Shown here one piece after another: positions 53,901 through 61,246 of a stretch of DNA of 64,000 nt. The notes under the pieces are model-generated. The model did no database searches and had not been told where the DNA came from. It saw only the letters and a list, made by a program, of their open reading frames with translations. Position 1 is the first letter of the stretch. Every line of letters starts with the position of its first letter. The position numbers and the translations under genes were made by a program. The DNA comes from Candidatus Woesearchaeota archaeon (GTDB taxonomy: Archaea; Nanobdellota; Nanobdellia; Woesearchaeales; UBA10216). Location of the stretch: contig JACPTG010000001.1 in assembly GCA_016192905.1 (NCBI GenBank), positions 289,005 to 353,004 of the forward strand, written 5' to 3'.

Positions 53901-54628
53901 TCGCCAAGAACCTTGGCGTTGATAATCCGGGCGCCAGGAGCCACGCCTGAATAAGACGAATCCAAGCCTGCCACAATGCCAGCAACATGAGTGCCATGGC
54001 CAAACCTGTCAGAGGCGCTGCCTGAATTAGTGAAGTCCCTCTCAGCAACAACCCTGCCCTTAAGCATGGAATGAGAGCTGTCAACACCGGTATCCAAAAC
54101 CGCCACCTTAACCCCAGAGCCATTGAAGCCTGAATTCCAGAACGCACGCGGCTTAACCAACGGAACACTGCTGTCAAGAACCGCATAATAAGTCCTGACC
54201 GGAAGAACCCTGATTACCCTCTCATCAGCCGCAACATCAGGAAGATTCCTGGCCGGAAGCTCAACAGAAACAAACTCACGCTCACCATCAAGCGAACCAG
54301 CCTTACTGACCACCCTGCCGCCTGAAGCAGCCACAGGCCTGCTGACATCACCCCCTGCCTCCAGCAAAACAACAACCCGGCCGTCAGAGCTGCCCACAGC
54401 CTCACCATGCAAAGCCTCCTTCAGCTGGCCAACGACTTCATCAGAAACCTTGCCTGCATCATCAACAGCCCTCAAATCCTCAAGCAAAAGGCTGCTGCTC
54501 CTGCGCTGAACAGTATCCGGATAATAAGATGCCACAAGAAGAACTATAGCGATGACTAAGGCAACCATGCAGGCACGCCGCAGCGTGCTCACCCGCGAAT
54601 AGCCAAGCAAATTACGAGCGAAGGACAT
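47909..54628 (-). CDS. Giant secreted subtilase with repeated surface domains
   Basis: 2239 aa. A membrane/signal helix (about 20-36), an I9-like propeptide (about 80-150), then an S8 peptidase domain with D179 (VLDTG), H211 (GHGTH), N301 and S379 (GTSMATP). The remaining 1800 residues are predicted beta-sandwich repeats: CARDB-like domains, ThuA/glutamine-amidotransferase-like inserts (VWSSGSDFAGISD, VEGSDAALDS) and cadherin-like units (FDPDGDAVVFSSSGLPSGA, repeated four or more times). No C-terminal anchor is obvious. It is 60 bp downstream of the orphan nuclease-like gene in the same direction. Confidence 0.92.
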   Translation of the reverse strand: MSFARNLLGYSRVSTLRRACMVALVIAIVLLVASYYPDTVQRRSSSLLLEDLRAVDDAGKVSDEVVGQLKEALHGEAVGSSDGRVVVLLEAGGDVSRPVAASGGRVVSKAGSLDGEREFVSVELPARNLPDVAADERVIRVLPVRTYYAVLDSSVPLVKPRAFWNSGFNGSGVKVAVLDTGVDSSHSMLKGRVVAERDFTNSGSASDRFGHGTHVAGIVAGLDSSYSGVAPGARIINAKVLGDNGFGDTVGIIAGVVWAVENGADIISLSLGANAPMDEALESTIRDAVGKGVVFVVASGNCGSSCPSAGCGSFTGVSMPGSSPSVITVGAVDDSRSVACFSGGGVVPGVGVKPDFVAPGVDVTSAALGGGYVALDGTSMATPHVSGAVALLLGRNPSLSQDDVRRILERTALDLGPAGKDAEYGFGLPDLEKAFIYREDLEFSLGLQRRIVQGSGQLLNVSLSDDVVINNITGSVTSPAGVKSSFAFARSGSSYVYEYQDTASVGTYLVDVIVDYGGNYAGSSIDNPEMIGAPGLKSFYSGSFDVVSPLGEFVVASLNVSPIQFLSQNLTGSVVFDNSASSALVVSSIVQLVNSSVAVQEFRLPSASLPSGRSSLVFSLPLDVAAGNYTLRVLADYMAGDVLVAVNVSVADDLPPRVVSVSHSSSVNSSSPITVSAELLEHSDVYPQLELYAGIPCDGVFCTKAFIPQIPVNYTSVSVDRGSGRKQVSASVFEFVPSGKYYLYLRFCDGFGNCDSFSRLDVNVTPCPGSRVVLLKAAGSSAFEGNYPGVCLSVVDTGLSGLPPQGYLSGFDGLVWSSGSDFAGISDASGQAISDFYAEKGAVVVEGGDVAFRRRNDEFMHSVLHAELAADLGFSVASLSELSGLAVAPSRPHPIIGGGILAFNSSVDSFPDAISPFNGSVELARWSGLAYNGSAMVAFEDGYRKSLFIPFSLAALNESERRKVAANSVSWLVSRPLGDVYPLGLNASFAFEGNVSLGISMFSAGLVEPFEAEVLADGAKVAVGIVSGGPGNFSFPFSAPLGVGVHRVSVIANPRFVLPEANYVNNLAEFNITVYPRSPDLVFSGMDYSFSKPDSRLFINLTVSNFGGTAAGSVVSAYSDGQPIGRGYMTLAAYESRILMLLANSSPGVHEFSAVVANSSVAEYNESNNNLNQTIFLCDRARVLVVEDDSGLFFSTSSPGSAGFFLDALLREGYCAEFWRVSERGWPSMDYLESFRAVVWSLGNYYGGSSSYLDYLAGFNGGIVVEGSDAALDSSNALGGVAGVAFGSDLMANSSEQLLLSSHAVAARLNASSISISGERAPYPDIIELLSAEPVASWERGGYAIAARDAVGFSRQRAVFFGFSVDAVSDENLGRRLAASAMDWLLRNSPPVLLAADSSSVYEAAPAVITVLAGDVDGDNLTFSINDSRFASLGNGSFSWLTGYADAGVYDVLVGVSDSAGSSFRKVSLEVLNLNRPPVVAAVNRVVTENSSLEFELSAFDPDGDAVVFSSSGLPSGASMSGSRFSWVPGFSQAGEYAINFLVSDGSVNLTVPVNVSVQNLNLRPAFANSSFHYTVREGFGLSVYLPALDADGDAVSFNSSGLPYGASLASDGLFYWRPSYIQKGNYSIPVGVSDRSLYDSSVVVVSVLDSNRPPQISVDAPGSVAAGQLVSFSVDASDPDGDQVFLSSNDAALVLDGRRFAWNTSLSGIGAHDFVFTASDGLLSGSVALRVVVLPSAGSSEKLITGISVSTENPAWALISLSTASMAGCRLRPSFCSSGVCSAGFWTPFDMSGGNSHYHLLSTSQAGNYSIAVDCANSSAQESDNFNFTAGLGADLSVHELLPANVTLMRAGDFVEFTVRIRNSGGWSSGSNVGWYLDSVLVNTSAVAGMWPGRELLVAGFAWNATVGNHSVRAVAAGFDANSSNNELVYAFAVEPPVSGMADLYPVHVNTLPVDRPGFNSSSLYYYTVYQGERVFFDTAVANRGHSATRRFNVRWYLDGSLVGAGGHAGLQARALLAGGNSQYLLNSSSLGIGTHNLTFIIDPSNLVNESDEGNNRLSYLFEVAPGPAPISVGEMSVVNGRWGFDGSSYFVDSFGFGSHPIAVGNYSFRDGVVVSEVSPLASAGEAAVCGRMNLSGYGYCLGLGWGSSDTLALGRQSGYPFNPAFLNGSLVSYNSSEPVLVKMAFDNSSIRGKAFTRGVFEPSWQVEYADPIPASGSMGFSTYLTPSSFYNYAWRTS

Positions 54629-54688
54629 GCTAATGCGACCTCCACAGTTGCAATTTGCTCAACACCACAATCCCATTCCGACCATACA

Positions 54689-55306
54689 TCATTTTTCCCA
54701 CTCACGCTCCTCAAATATCCTTTTGGCAACCTTATGAATCTCTGGCTCTTCAACAGGCAACTCCATGTAACACGCATACTTAAACCCCGCCCTTTTGATG
54801 TCGGCCAAAAAATTAGGCAGATACTTTGATTTCCTAAATTCGCCCTTTGGAACAACAAAGATGAACTCAGGCTCCTTGCCAGTAACGTCCTTGACTGCAT
54901 TCAAACGCTTAATGATTTTCGCTGTCAGACCCTCCTCCCACCTCAGACCCTGCGACGATAACACCTGCCTATCAGCAAATTCCATATCAAAAATGGCTGC
55001 AGGCTGCGCGCTTACCTCACTGCCGATTGGCTTGTCATTAACATAATAAAAATCGTCAAAGTCGCCTAAATCCTTGAGTAAACCTCCTGACTTTTTGAAC
55101 ACCTGCACGCCTCCTTTCCTGTTGAACCGCAGCAGGTAATTGCCGTTTTCCCTGAAAATCTGCCCATCGCTCCCTGTTGGCCTTTTGAAGCTTGCGCCCT
55201 CCTCAACGAGTTTTTTCTCCACTATGTCGGTAGCGATTCTCGCCGCCCTCTCACCAAGCGCGTCTTTGATGTTCCTGAACTGTTCATCTTCCATATTTTC
55301 GGTCAT
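54689..55306 (-). CDS. Orphan nuclease-like domain protein with altered ExK site
   Basis: 205 aa. It aligns along its whole length with the C-terminal 194 residues of the Cys-rich protein encoded at 57965-61195. It begins NIKDALGERAARIATDIV, keeps FDDFYYVNDKPI, but has EVS (97-99) where the large protein has EVK. If the domain is a PD-(D/E)xK nuclease, the catalytic Lys is lost. DNA of the last third is almost identical (112 of 113 bases between 54801-54913 and 58077-58189), showing recent duplication or gene conversion. Such orphan toxin cassettes are typical of polymorphic-toxin loci. Start overlaps the preceding gene by 4 bp. Confidence 0.85.
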   Translation of the reverse strand: MTENMEDEQFRNIKDALGERAARIATDIVEKKLVEEGASFKRPTGSDGQIFRENGNYLLRFNRKGGVQVFKKSGGLLKDLGDFDDFYYVNDKPIGSEVSAQPAAIFDMEFADRQVLSSQGLRWEEGLTAKIIKRLNAVKDVTGKEPEFIFVVPKGEFRKSKYLPNFLADIKRAGFKYACYMELPVEEPEIHKVAKRIFEEREWEK

Positions 55307-56394
55307 AACTTCCTCACAACCCTAATCTGACTAATATTGCCAACCTCCACAAAATCGCCAACCTCTGCCTTTCTTTTCTGCATGTCAAACGCAAACACAA
55401 ATATGCCACAATAAACTACAACATCATCATACCTAATCGCAGCCGCCAGCTGCCCAAAAAACTTAACCACTCCCCGGGGCGCAGAACCTTCTGAAAAATG
55501 AAAAACCCTTTTTTTCCTAAACAAAGGTACAAACTTCCTAATCCCAGAATTACTAACAAACCACGCCAGAACAGTATCACCCTCACCATACTTTAGCTTT
55601 CCGGATTGAAAATAATAAGGGTCATACACCCTAAAAGGCTCCAAAGAGCCACACCTAACCACCAAGTCAACACCACCTGCTATCCTGATAACCCGCTCAA
55701 TTACGCATTTATTCAGCCACTTTTTCCAAGTTTCATCCGGATAACGACCTAGAATTAGAAAAGGCGCTACCCATGCAAAATCGCCCTTAAGCCCCAACCT
55801 TCTGGTGACCTCAAACTCCACATTCCAACTCCCCCGGTCCGAAGGACTACTCCTGACAAGCCTCACCATAAAACCGCCACCAACAAGCCCCCGAACCTCA
55901 TAAACAATACCCTCAAGCGACCGAAACGACTCAACACCAATAGAAGACACGAGCTCACGGCTAAAAAACATCAAAGGAAAAACAGAAAGCGGACGCAGAA
56001 AATGCGCACCATCATTCTCAAAAAAATCATCAAGAGCCGCCAAACCGAGCCTCGGCCTCAATGACTCAAACAGAACGACCGCATCCCTGACAAAAGCATC
56101 TATTTTCCCCTGACCCGTGAAAAACGGCCAATCAAAAGCCACATAAACGTATAACTTACCCTTAGGAATCCTCGGGTACTTAACGCTGGACTGCACTTCA
56201 ATAACCCCCAGCCCAAAAGGGCTCTTAAAGGATGCTCTACCACCCCTCCCTGAATCATACAACTCCCCAGCAGCATCCACCCCATGAAAACAGCCAGAAC
56301 CATACTTCATTTTAAGCACATCAACCATTTTTCTGATAATGTAAAGAAAATCACGCTTTTTATCAAATTCCAAGTAAAGCTTAAGCACCCTCAT
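55303..56394 (-). CDS. Hypothetical protein of the toxin-like operon
   Basis: 363 aa, soluble, beta-rich and aromatic (FDKKRDFLYIIRKMV, GKLYVYVAFDWPFFTGQGK, DDVVVYCGIFVFAFDMQKR). It overlaps both neighbours by 4 bp, so it is translationally linked to the putative immunity gene upstream and the orphan domain gene downstream. No family recognised. The first 25 residues (LYLEFDKKRDFLY) distantly recall the start of the two paralogous proteins upstream, so it may be a diverged immunity protein. Confidence 0.7.
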   Translation of the reverse strand: MRVLKLYLEFDKKRDFLYIIRKMVDVLKMKYGSGCFHGVDAAGELYDSGRGGRASFKSPFGLGVIEVQSSVKYPRIPKGKLYVYVAFDWPFFTGQGKIDAFVRDAVVLFESLRPRLGLAALDDFFENDGAHFLRPLSVFPLMFFSRELVSSIGVESFRSLEGIVYEVRGLVGGGFMVRLVRSSPSDRGSWNVEFEVTRRLGLKGDFAWVAPFLILGRYPDETWKKWLNKCVIERVIRIAGGVDLVVRCGSLEPFRVYDPYYFQSGKLKYGEGDTVLAWFVSNSGIRKFVPLFRKKRVFHFSEGSAPRGVVKFFGQLAAAIRYDDVVVYCGIFVFAFDMQKRKAEVGDFVEVGNISQIRVVRKL

Positions 56395-57155
56395 ATTTTA
56401 CCCCCTATCTGATAATACTCCGCATACTTCTCAGCCCAGCCACGGCCCAGGTCAACACCCCTCCTCCTCAACTCCTCCCTGACAAAAAAACGGGGGAAGA
56501 CTGCGGGAGGACCCTTCTTCGGCAGGCCAGCATGAGGGTCAATCTTATGAACCCCAACGCCAGCCTCGCCAACAACAACACTAAATGAATACTTCCTCAT
56601 CAGCCTCAACAATTCCTCAACACCCATAACCTTCCTAATCTCAGACAACCTGGACTTTGTATCATCAGAATTTAAGAAGCCCTTCAACGCCAGCAACCCA
56701 TCCATGTTCTCAAGAAAGGGAGGCTCAAGGCAAAAAAGATAAGGGTCAGAACAAAACTCCCCCCTATCAGTCAAAGGCCTCCTGTCCTTCTCAGCCTGAT
56801 CAGCAAAACCATAACGAGCACCCAACCTTTTACACGAAACAAAAAAAAGCCTCATGAACAACATATAAGTGAGGTCTGCCTCAAAGCTCGACAAACCCGC
56901 CCTAAATGACACATAAGACGAGCCTGAACCCTTTGAAACCCCCCTTGAAATTACGCCATCACGATACGACACCGAACTATGAGTCTTAAGATATTCAAGG
57001 TCAAGAAGGGAAAAATTCACAGAAGACCCCGACACCTCCCCTATCCTAATCTTATCACCCAAAAAATCCGGAAGAAACCTTAAGAAATCAGCAGACCTGT
57101 CCCTGCCATCATCAAAAAACAAAATGAAATCAAGATAGCCAAACATGCCCCTCAC
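56391..57155 (-). CDS. Putative immunity protein, paralogue 2
   Basis: 254 aa. Paralogous to the protein encoded at 57165-57968: both have a RPLTD/SPLTD...F(C/Y)SDPYLFC(L/V)EPP block, a K(S)xLxEIRKVxG helix, AGVGV(H/Y)K and a final PRFFVR.E..RRGV.L..GW. It is soluble with no signal peptide, as expected of a cytoplasmic immunity protein. Its position next to a secreted nuclease-like protein is the main evidence for that role. Confidence 0.72.
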   Translation of the reverse strand: MRGMFGYLDFILFFDDGRDRSADFLRFLPDFLGDKIRIGEVSGSSVNFSLLDLEYLKTHSSVSYRDGVISRGVSKGSGSSYVSFRAGLSSFEADLTYMLFMRLFFVSCKRLGARYGFADQAEKDRRPLTDRGEFCSDPYLFCLEPPFLENMDGLLALKGFLNSDDTKSRLSEIRKVMGVEELLRLMRKYSFSVVVGEAGVGVHKIDPHAGLPKKGPPAVFPRFFVREELRRRGVDLGRGWAEKYAEYYQIGGKI

Positions 57156-57164
57156 CTCCCAGGC

Positions 57165-57968
57165 CTACTCCCATGAAAACCCCCTAATCTTGTCCCTTCT
57201 GTGAACGCTGAACAGGACTGCAAACTCCTCAGTCCACCCCCAATCAAGACTGACACCGCGCCTTTTTACCTCTCTCCTCACAAAAAAACGAGGGCAAACT
57301 TCAGGAAGAAGTATGCTCTGGCCAGCCGCCACATCGTCCTTATATACACCCACACCAGCCCTGCTAACGTCCACACGGCCAGCGTGTTCCCTAAGCAAAG
57401 ATACCAACTCCCTCCTGCCCAGCACTTTCCTAATTTCCAGCAACTTCGACTTCGTGCTGGCGGAATCAAAAAAACGGTTCAAGTTACGCCAGCCAAACTT
57501 TCCGTTATTGGAGGGAGGTTCAACACAAAACAAGTAAGGATCTGAGTAAAACTCCATAGTATCCGTCAGAGGACTAATGCCCCATCCCCGTTCATAACCC
57601 GAACCATAACGAGGGCTGAACTTCCTGCAAGCCTCGAAGAAAAGATCAACAAACATTTTGTACACAGGATTATCAAAGGTTTCAGGAATTCCAATCTCTG
57701 CGCTCAATCCTAAGACAGAAATCCCCGGGTTTCTGAGCACGCCAAACCCTATTGAAAACGGGGCGCCCACCTTCTCGCCAGACATTTTTTCGGTATCCAC
57801 CGATAGGCCCACACGTGCTGCACGTGAGTTGTACTTAGCACGCCTATGCCTTTTTCCAATAGTCAGATCATTTCCAAAACGACGGTTAAGGAACTCCATA
57901 AAATCGTCAAACCTGTCAGCGGTTTTATCAAAAACCATTGAAAAATGAAGAGTGGGACGGGACATCAT
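57165..57968 (-). CDS. Putative immunity protein, paralogue 1
   Basis: 267 aa starting MMSRPTLHFSMVFDKTADRF. Same family as the 56391-57155 protein. Its start overlaps the stop of the Cys-rich protein gene by 4 bp, the classical place for an immunity gene directly behind its toxin. No recognised domain; acidic-aromatic surface segments (FYSDPYLFCVEPP) could contact the nuclease domain. Confidence 0.75.
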   Translation of the reverse strand: MMSRPTLHFSMVFDKTADRFDDFMEFLNRRFGNDLTIGKRHRRAKYNSRAARVGLSVDTEKMSGEKVGAPFSIGFGVLRNPGISVLGLSAEIGIPETFDNPVYKMFVDLFFEACRKFSPRYGSGYERGWGISPLTDTMEFYSDPYLFCVEPPSNNGKFGWRNLNRFFDSASTKSKLLEIRKVLGRRELVSLLREHAGRVDVSRAGVGVYKDDVAAGQSILLPEVCPRFFVRREVKRRGVSLDWGWTEEFAVLFSVHRRDKIRGFSWE

Positions 57969-60900
57969 TTCACCGGATTAACTTCCTCAAATATCCTTTT
58001 TGTAACCTTGTCGAATTCGACATTACCCTTAGGCAACTCAATGTATCCCACATTCTTAAAGCCTGCCTTTCGGAGGTCGGCCAAAAAATTAGGCAGATAC
58101 TTTGATTTCCTAAATTCGCCCTTTGGAATAACAAAGATGAACTCAGGCTCCTTGCCAGTAACGTCCTTGACTGCATTCAAACGCTTAATCATTTTTGTTG
58201 TCAAGCCCTCCTCCCATTTTAGACCCTGTGGCGACAACACCCATCTACCAGCAAAATCCTTATCAAAATTGGCCGCGGGCTGAGTTTTCACCTCAATGGC
58301 AATTGGCTTGTCGTTAATAACATAAAAATCGTCAAGGTCGCCAAGGTTATCCAAAGGTGAAAAGGGTTTTTTGCTTATATCAAGCTTTCCCTCCTTATTG
58401 AATATCAGCTTGAAATTGCTGTTTTCCTTATATAACTTCCCGGGAGGACCTGAAGGCCTGAAAAATGATTCCCCCTCCCTAATGAGAACCTCGCCTGTGG
58501 TATCCATGGAAATCCCCCATACCTTTTGTCCAAGCGCACCTTTGATATTTCCCCTGTCTTTTCCGGTTATTCCCAAATCTGGAAACTTTGCCTTGCTGAA
58601 AAAATCGCCTGCAGACTTGTCTGTGGCCGCCGAGACTTCCGGACTCCCAAAAATTTTAGCAATCAGGCCGACTATATTGTCCTGTATCTTCAGGCCTGCG
58701 GCGGTTACCTTGTACCCGAACTCACTGGCTCCATCTGAAAGCTTGATGTATACATCGCTCTCCTTGATGACCTTAAAGCTATAACCCAGATACTTTTCAA
58801 CATATGGAACTGAATAAGCCGCGCCTTTGATGGTAACGAAGACCTTGCCTGTAGCCTTGACAACCCATTCACCAGGTATTACGCTAAGCACCACATCTAC
58901 AAACTCCAGCTTGCACTTCTCAAATGTGTTCCTGCTGATTGCAGCTGATTTCCTCATGCAATTTCCTAGCAGATCTTTGTCCACAGCCATGGTAAGAGGG
59001 ATTCCGACAGCATTGCATGAAACAGCATGCCAAAGCTGGCTTCTTACCGCACTCCACCAGTCATCTGTCTCCTCAACACACTTGGCATAGCCAACATAAG
59101 ACCACGCGGCAAAACCGATAACCACTGCACCGACAAGCACAGCAGCAACTCCGACATCAGGAACATAACTGCTATTATACCTTGATACTGTCGCAAAGCC
59201 AAGACCTGCCCCGGCTGATGAGATGGATGGCACCTCTGGAAGCATGATGTTCACTACAAATTCAGAAAAATTCTCCTGCGTAGAAAGGTCTGCCGAATAC
59301 CTGTGCTCATAAGGCTCAGAGCCTATCTCATCAGAAATATTCAGAGCCAGTCCCAGCTTATGGCTGCCCTGATTAACATTTGAAATGTAGAGATTTCCAA
59401 ACTGATTTGTAAGGCCCTTATAGCTGCCATCCAGGAAAACATATACATTAAAGACAGGATACCCTTCTTCAGATGAAGAGGTGTAAAGGCTCCTGACCTT
59501 TACCAGCAACTCACCCCTGACAACAGTACAACTGCACCCGAAATTCAGATACCTGGAGCCGTCAACATTAACAGTCCTTGCCTCACAAAGCGAAGAATCA
59601 GGACAGGATACCTTAACAGTCCGCTGGCCGTACAAAGCTGAAAAAGAAGCCTTACCCTGACTGCTGGTAGTGGCCTTCAGAGAGCCATCCAGATAGACAT
59701 AGGCTCCAGGGATGGGACTGTTGGCATTGGCCCCTGAACTGTACCGCACATCAACATCAATGCTGCCCGAAGGGGCTGATGAGGAACAGTCCTGCTGGCA
59801 GGAATAATAACTCTCAGAAGAAGCGCAGACGCCATTGCCGCAATACTCAGGCTGGGATGAGACGCAGGCATCATAGCCATCACTAATAGGCGAAGGATAA
59901 GACTCCTGACAGAAAGGATAGGAAGAAGGACAATCAGAGTTGGAGTTGCAGTCACACTCAGAAGAGGAGCCGTCAGGAACGCTGCAAGATTTCTGCTGGT
60001 ACGCTGACGCGTGGCAGTTCTGGTCAGACTCCCACCAGTAAGGAAAGTCAGGCGGGCAGCACCTCACATCACTGCCAGAACAGGTGCCAATGTAAGTCTT
60101 GTCAAGGCAAACCCAATAGTTACCATTGCAGTTATACAACGGCCTGCCATCACAGAGGCCGCTCTCCTTGAAACATTTGTCGTTGCCCGGGCAATAATAA
60201 GGGTAATCAGGCAGGCAGCAGCCAGGCTTGTTGTCAACACACCTTTCACGAACATTCGCATCATTGCACGCCCACCAGCTGCCGCCACAATAAATCGCAG
60301 TATCGCACCTCTCCTGATTCAGCCAGCAGCCATCAGTCCGGGGACAGGGATAAGGATAACTGCTACTGCAACACCAGTGTGTTCCATCACCCTTGCAAAA
60401 GCCAGAATAACCACCACAAGAATCACTGGCATAACACGAACTGCCACACGCGACAGGCTGGTCAGAAGGACACTTCCTGCACTCGCCATCATAATAATAA
60501 GGCTTATCAGAAGGACAACAATATAAATTGCCACTCACACAATTCTCAACATAAGAGGCATCACCGCACGCCAACCAGTTGCCACCACAATAAATCGCAG
60601 TATCACATCTCTCCTGATTCAGCCAGCAATTACCAGTCCTCGGACAGGGATAAGGATAACTGCCACTACAACACCAATATGAGCCATCACCCTTGCAAAA
60701 GCCAGAATAACCACCACAATAACTGCCGGAATAGCAGGAACCCCCACACTCAACCTCCCCGCTCTTGCACTTGTTACACCCACCATTGTAATAATAAGGC
60801 CTATCAGAAGGACAACAATAGAAATTCCCGTTATAACAGTTGCCTATGTAAGAGGCATCATTGCACGCCCACCACTGGCTCCCACAATACAACGCGCTGT

Positions 60901-61195
60901 TACACTGAGTGCTGGACTGCCAGCAATTACCAGTCCTGCTGCAATAATAAGGATACGAAGAAGGACAACAATAATACTTCCCGTTGACACAGCTTCCAAC
61001 ATAAGAGGATGAACAGCTGCTCCAGCAGGAGCCCCCACAATAATTAGGATAAGAGCCAGAGCAGCCCTGCACATAAAAATCCTGCGCCTGAAAAGAAGAG
61101 TTGCCGGAGAAATTCGCCTGCGCATAATCAGGAGAGACTGGCTGGATGTATGCAGAGGAATCGGCTCGCACAGGGGAAAGGAGCAGAAGAATCAC
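57965..61195 (-). CDS. Cys-rich secreted protein with nuclease-like C-terminus, putative polymorphic toxin
   Basis: 1076 aa. A hydrophobic leader (MILLLLSPVRADS) is followed by a Cys-rich region (about 40-470) with repeated CCPS..PYY and CGGYSGFCKGDG units of about 100 aa, then two PEGA/carboxypeptidase-like beta domains (about 490-640), a hydrophobic helix (VAAVLVGAVVIGFAAWSYV, about 690), a linker, and a C-terminal domain (883-1076). That domain has LDDFYVINDKPIAIEVK with D...E968-x-K970, the core of PD-(D/E)xK nucleases (inference). The GTG start gives an unusually short leader without basic residues; the frame stays open about 45 bases upstream but lacks a standard start. Confidence 0.82.
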   Translation of the reverse strand: MILLLLSPVRADSSAYIQPVSPDYAQANFSGNSSFQAQDFYVQGCSGSYPNYCGGSCWSSCSSSYVGSCVNGKYYCCPSSYPYYCSRTGNCWQSSTQCNSALYCGSQWWACNDASYIGNCYNGNFYCCPSDRPYYYNGGCNKCKSGEVECGGSCYSGSYCGGYSGFCKGDGSYWCCSGSYPYPCPRTGNCWLNQERCDTAIYCGGNWLACGDASYVENCVSGNLYCCPSDKPYYYDGECRKCPSDQPVACGSSCYASDSCGGYSGFCKGDGTHWCCSSSYPYPCPRTDGCWLNQERCDTAIYCGGSWWACNDANVRERCVDNKPGCCLPDYPYYCPGNDKCFKESGLCDGRPLYNCNGNYWVCLDKTYIGTCSGSDVRCCPPDFPYWWESDQNCHASAYQQKSCSVPDGSSSECDCNSNSDCPSSYPFCQESYPSPISDGYDACVSSQPEYCGNGVCASSESYYSCQQDCSSSAPSGSIDVDVRYSSGANANSPIPGAYVYLDGSLKATTSSQGKASFSALYGQRTVKVSCPDSSLCEARTVNVDGSRYLNFGCSCTVVRGELLVKVRSLYTSSSEEGYPVFNVYVFLDGSYKGLTNQFGNLYISNVNQGSHKLGLALNISDEIGSEPYEHRYSADLSTQENFSEFVVNIMLPEVPSISSAGAGLGFATVSRYNSSYVPDVGVAAVLVGAVVIGFAAWSYVGYAKCVEETDDWWSAVRSQLWHAVSCNAVGIPLTMAVDKDLLGNCMRKSAAISRNTFEKCKLEFVDVVLSVIPGEWVVKATGKVFVTIKGAAYSVPYVEKYLGYSFKVIKESDVYIKLSDGASEFGYKVTAAGLKIQDNIVGLIAKIFGSPEVSAATDKSAGDFFSKAKFPDLGITGKDRGNIKGALGQKVWGISMDTTGEVLIREGESFFRPSGPPGKLYKENSNFKLIFNKEGKLDISKKPFSPLDNLGDLDDFYVINDKPIAIEVKTQPAANFDKDFAGRWVLSPQGLKWEEGLTTKMIKRLNAVKDVTGKEPEFIFVIPKGEFRKSKYLPNFLADLRKAGFKNVGYIELPKGNVEFDKVTKRIFEEVNPVK
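60241..60840 (-). repeat. Tandem 300-bp repeat within the Cys-rich gene
   Basis: Two consecutive 300-bp units (60241-60540 and 60541-60840) line up without gaps for more than 200 bp, with long identical runs such as the CTCCTGATTCAGCCAGCA and CCCTTGCAAAAGCCAGAATA blocks. Each encodes about 100 aa with ten or more Cys. Confidence 0.8.
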
Positions 61196-61246
61196 TATTA
61201 GAAAAGCAGCTAGCCTCTCAACCCTGCTTCTGCCAGACGTTGAAAA

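Noticed and set aside
60379-60987. Plus-strand ORFs opposite the Cys-rich gene
   Set aside because: Antisense shadows of TGC/TAT-rich repeats with low-complexity His/Asn/Ser product; no start signal.
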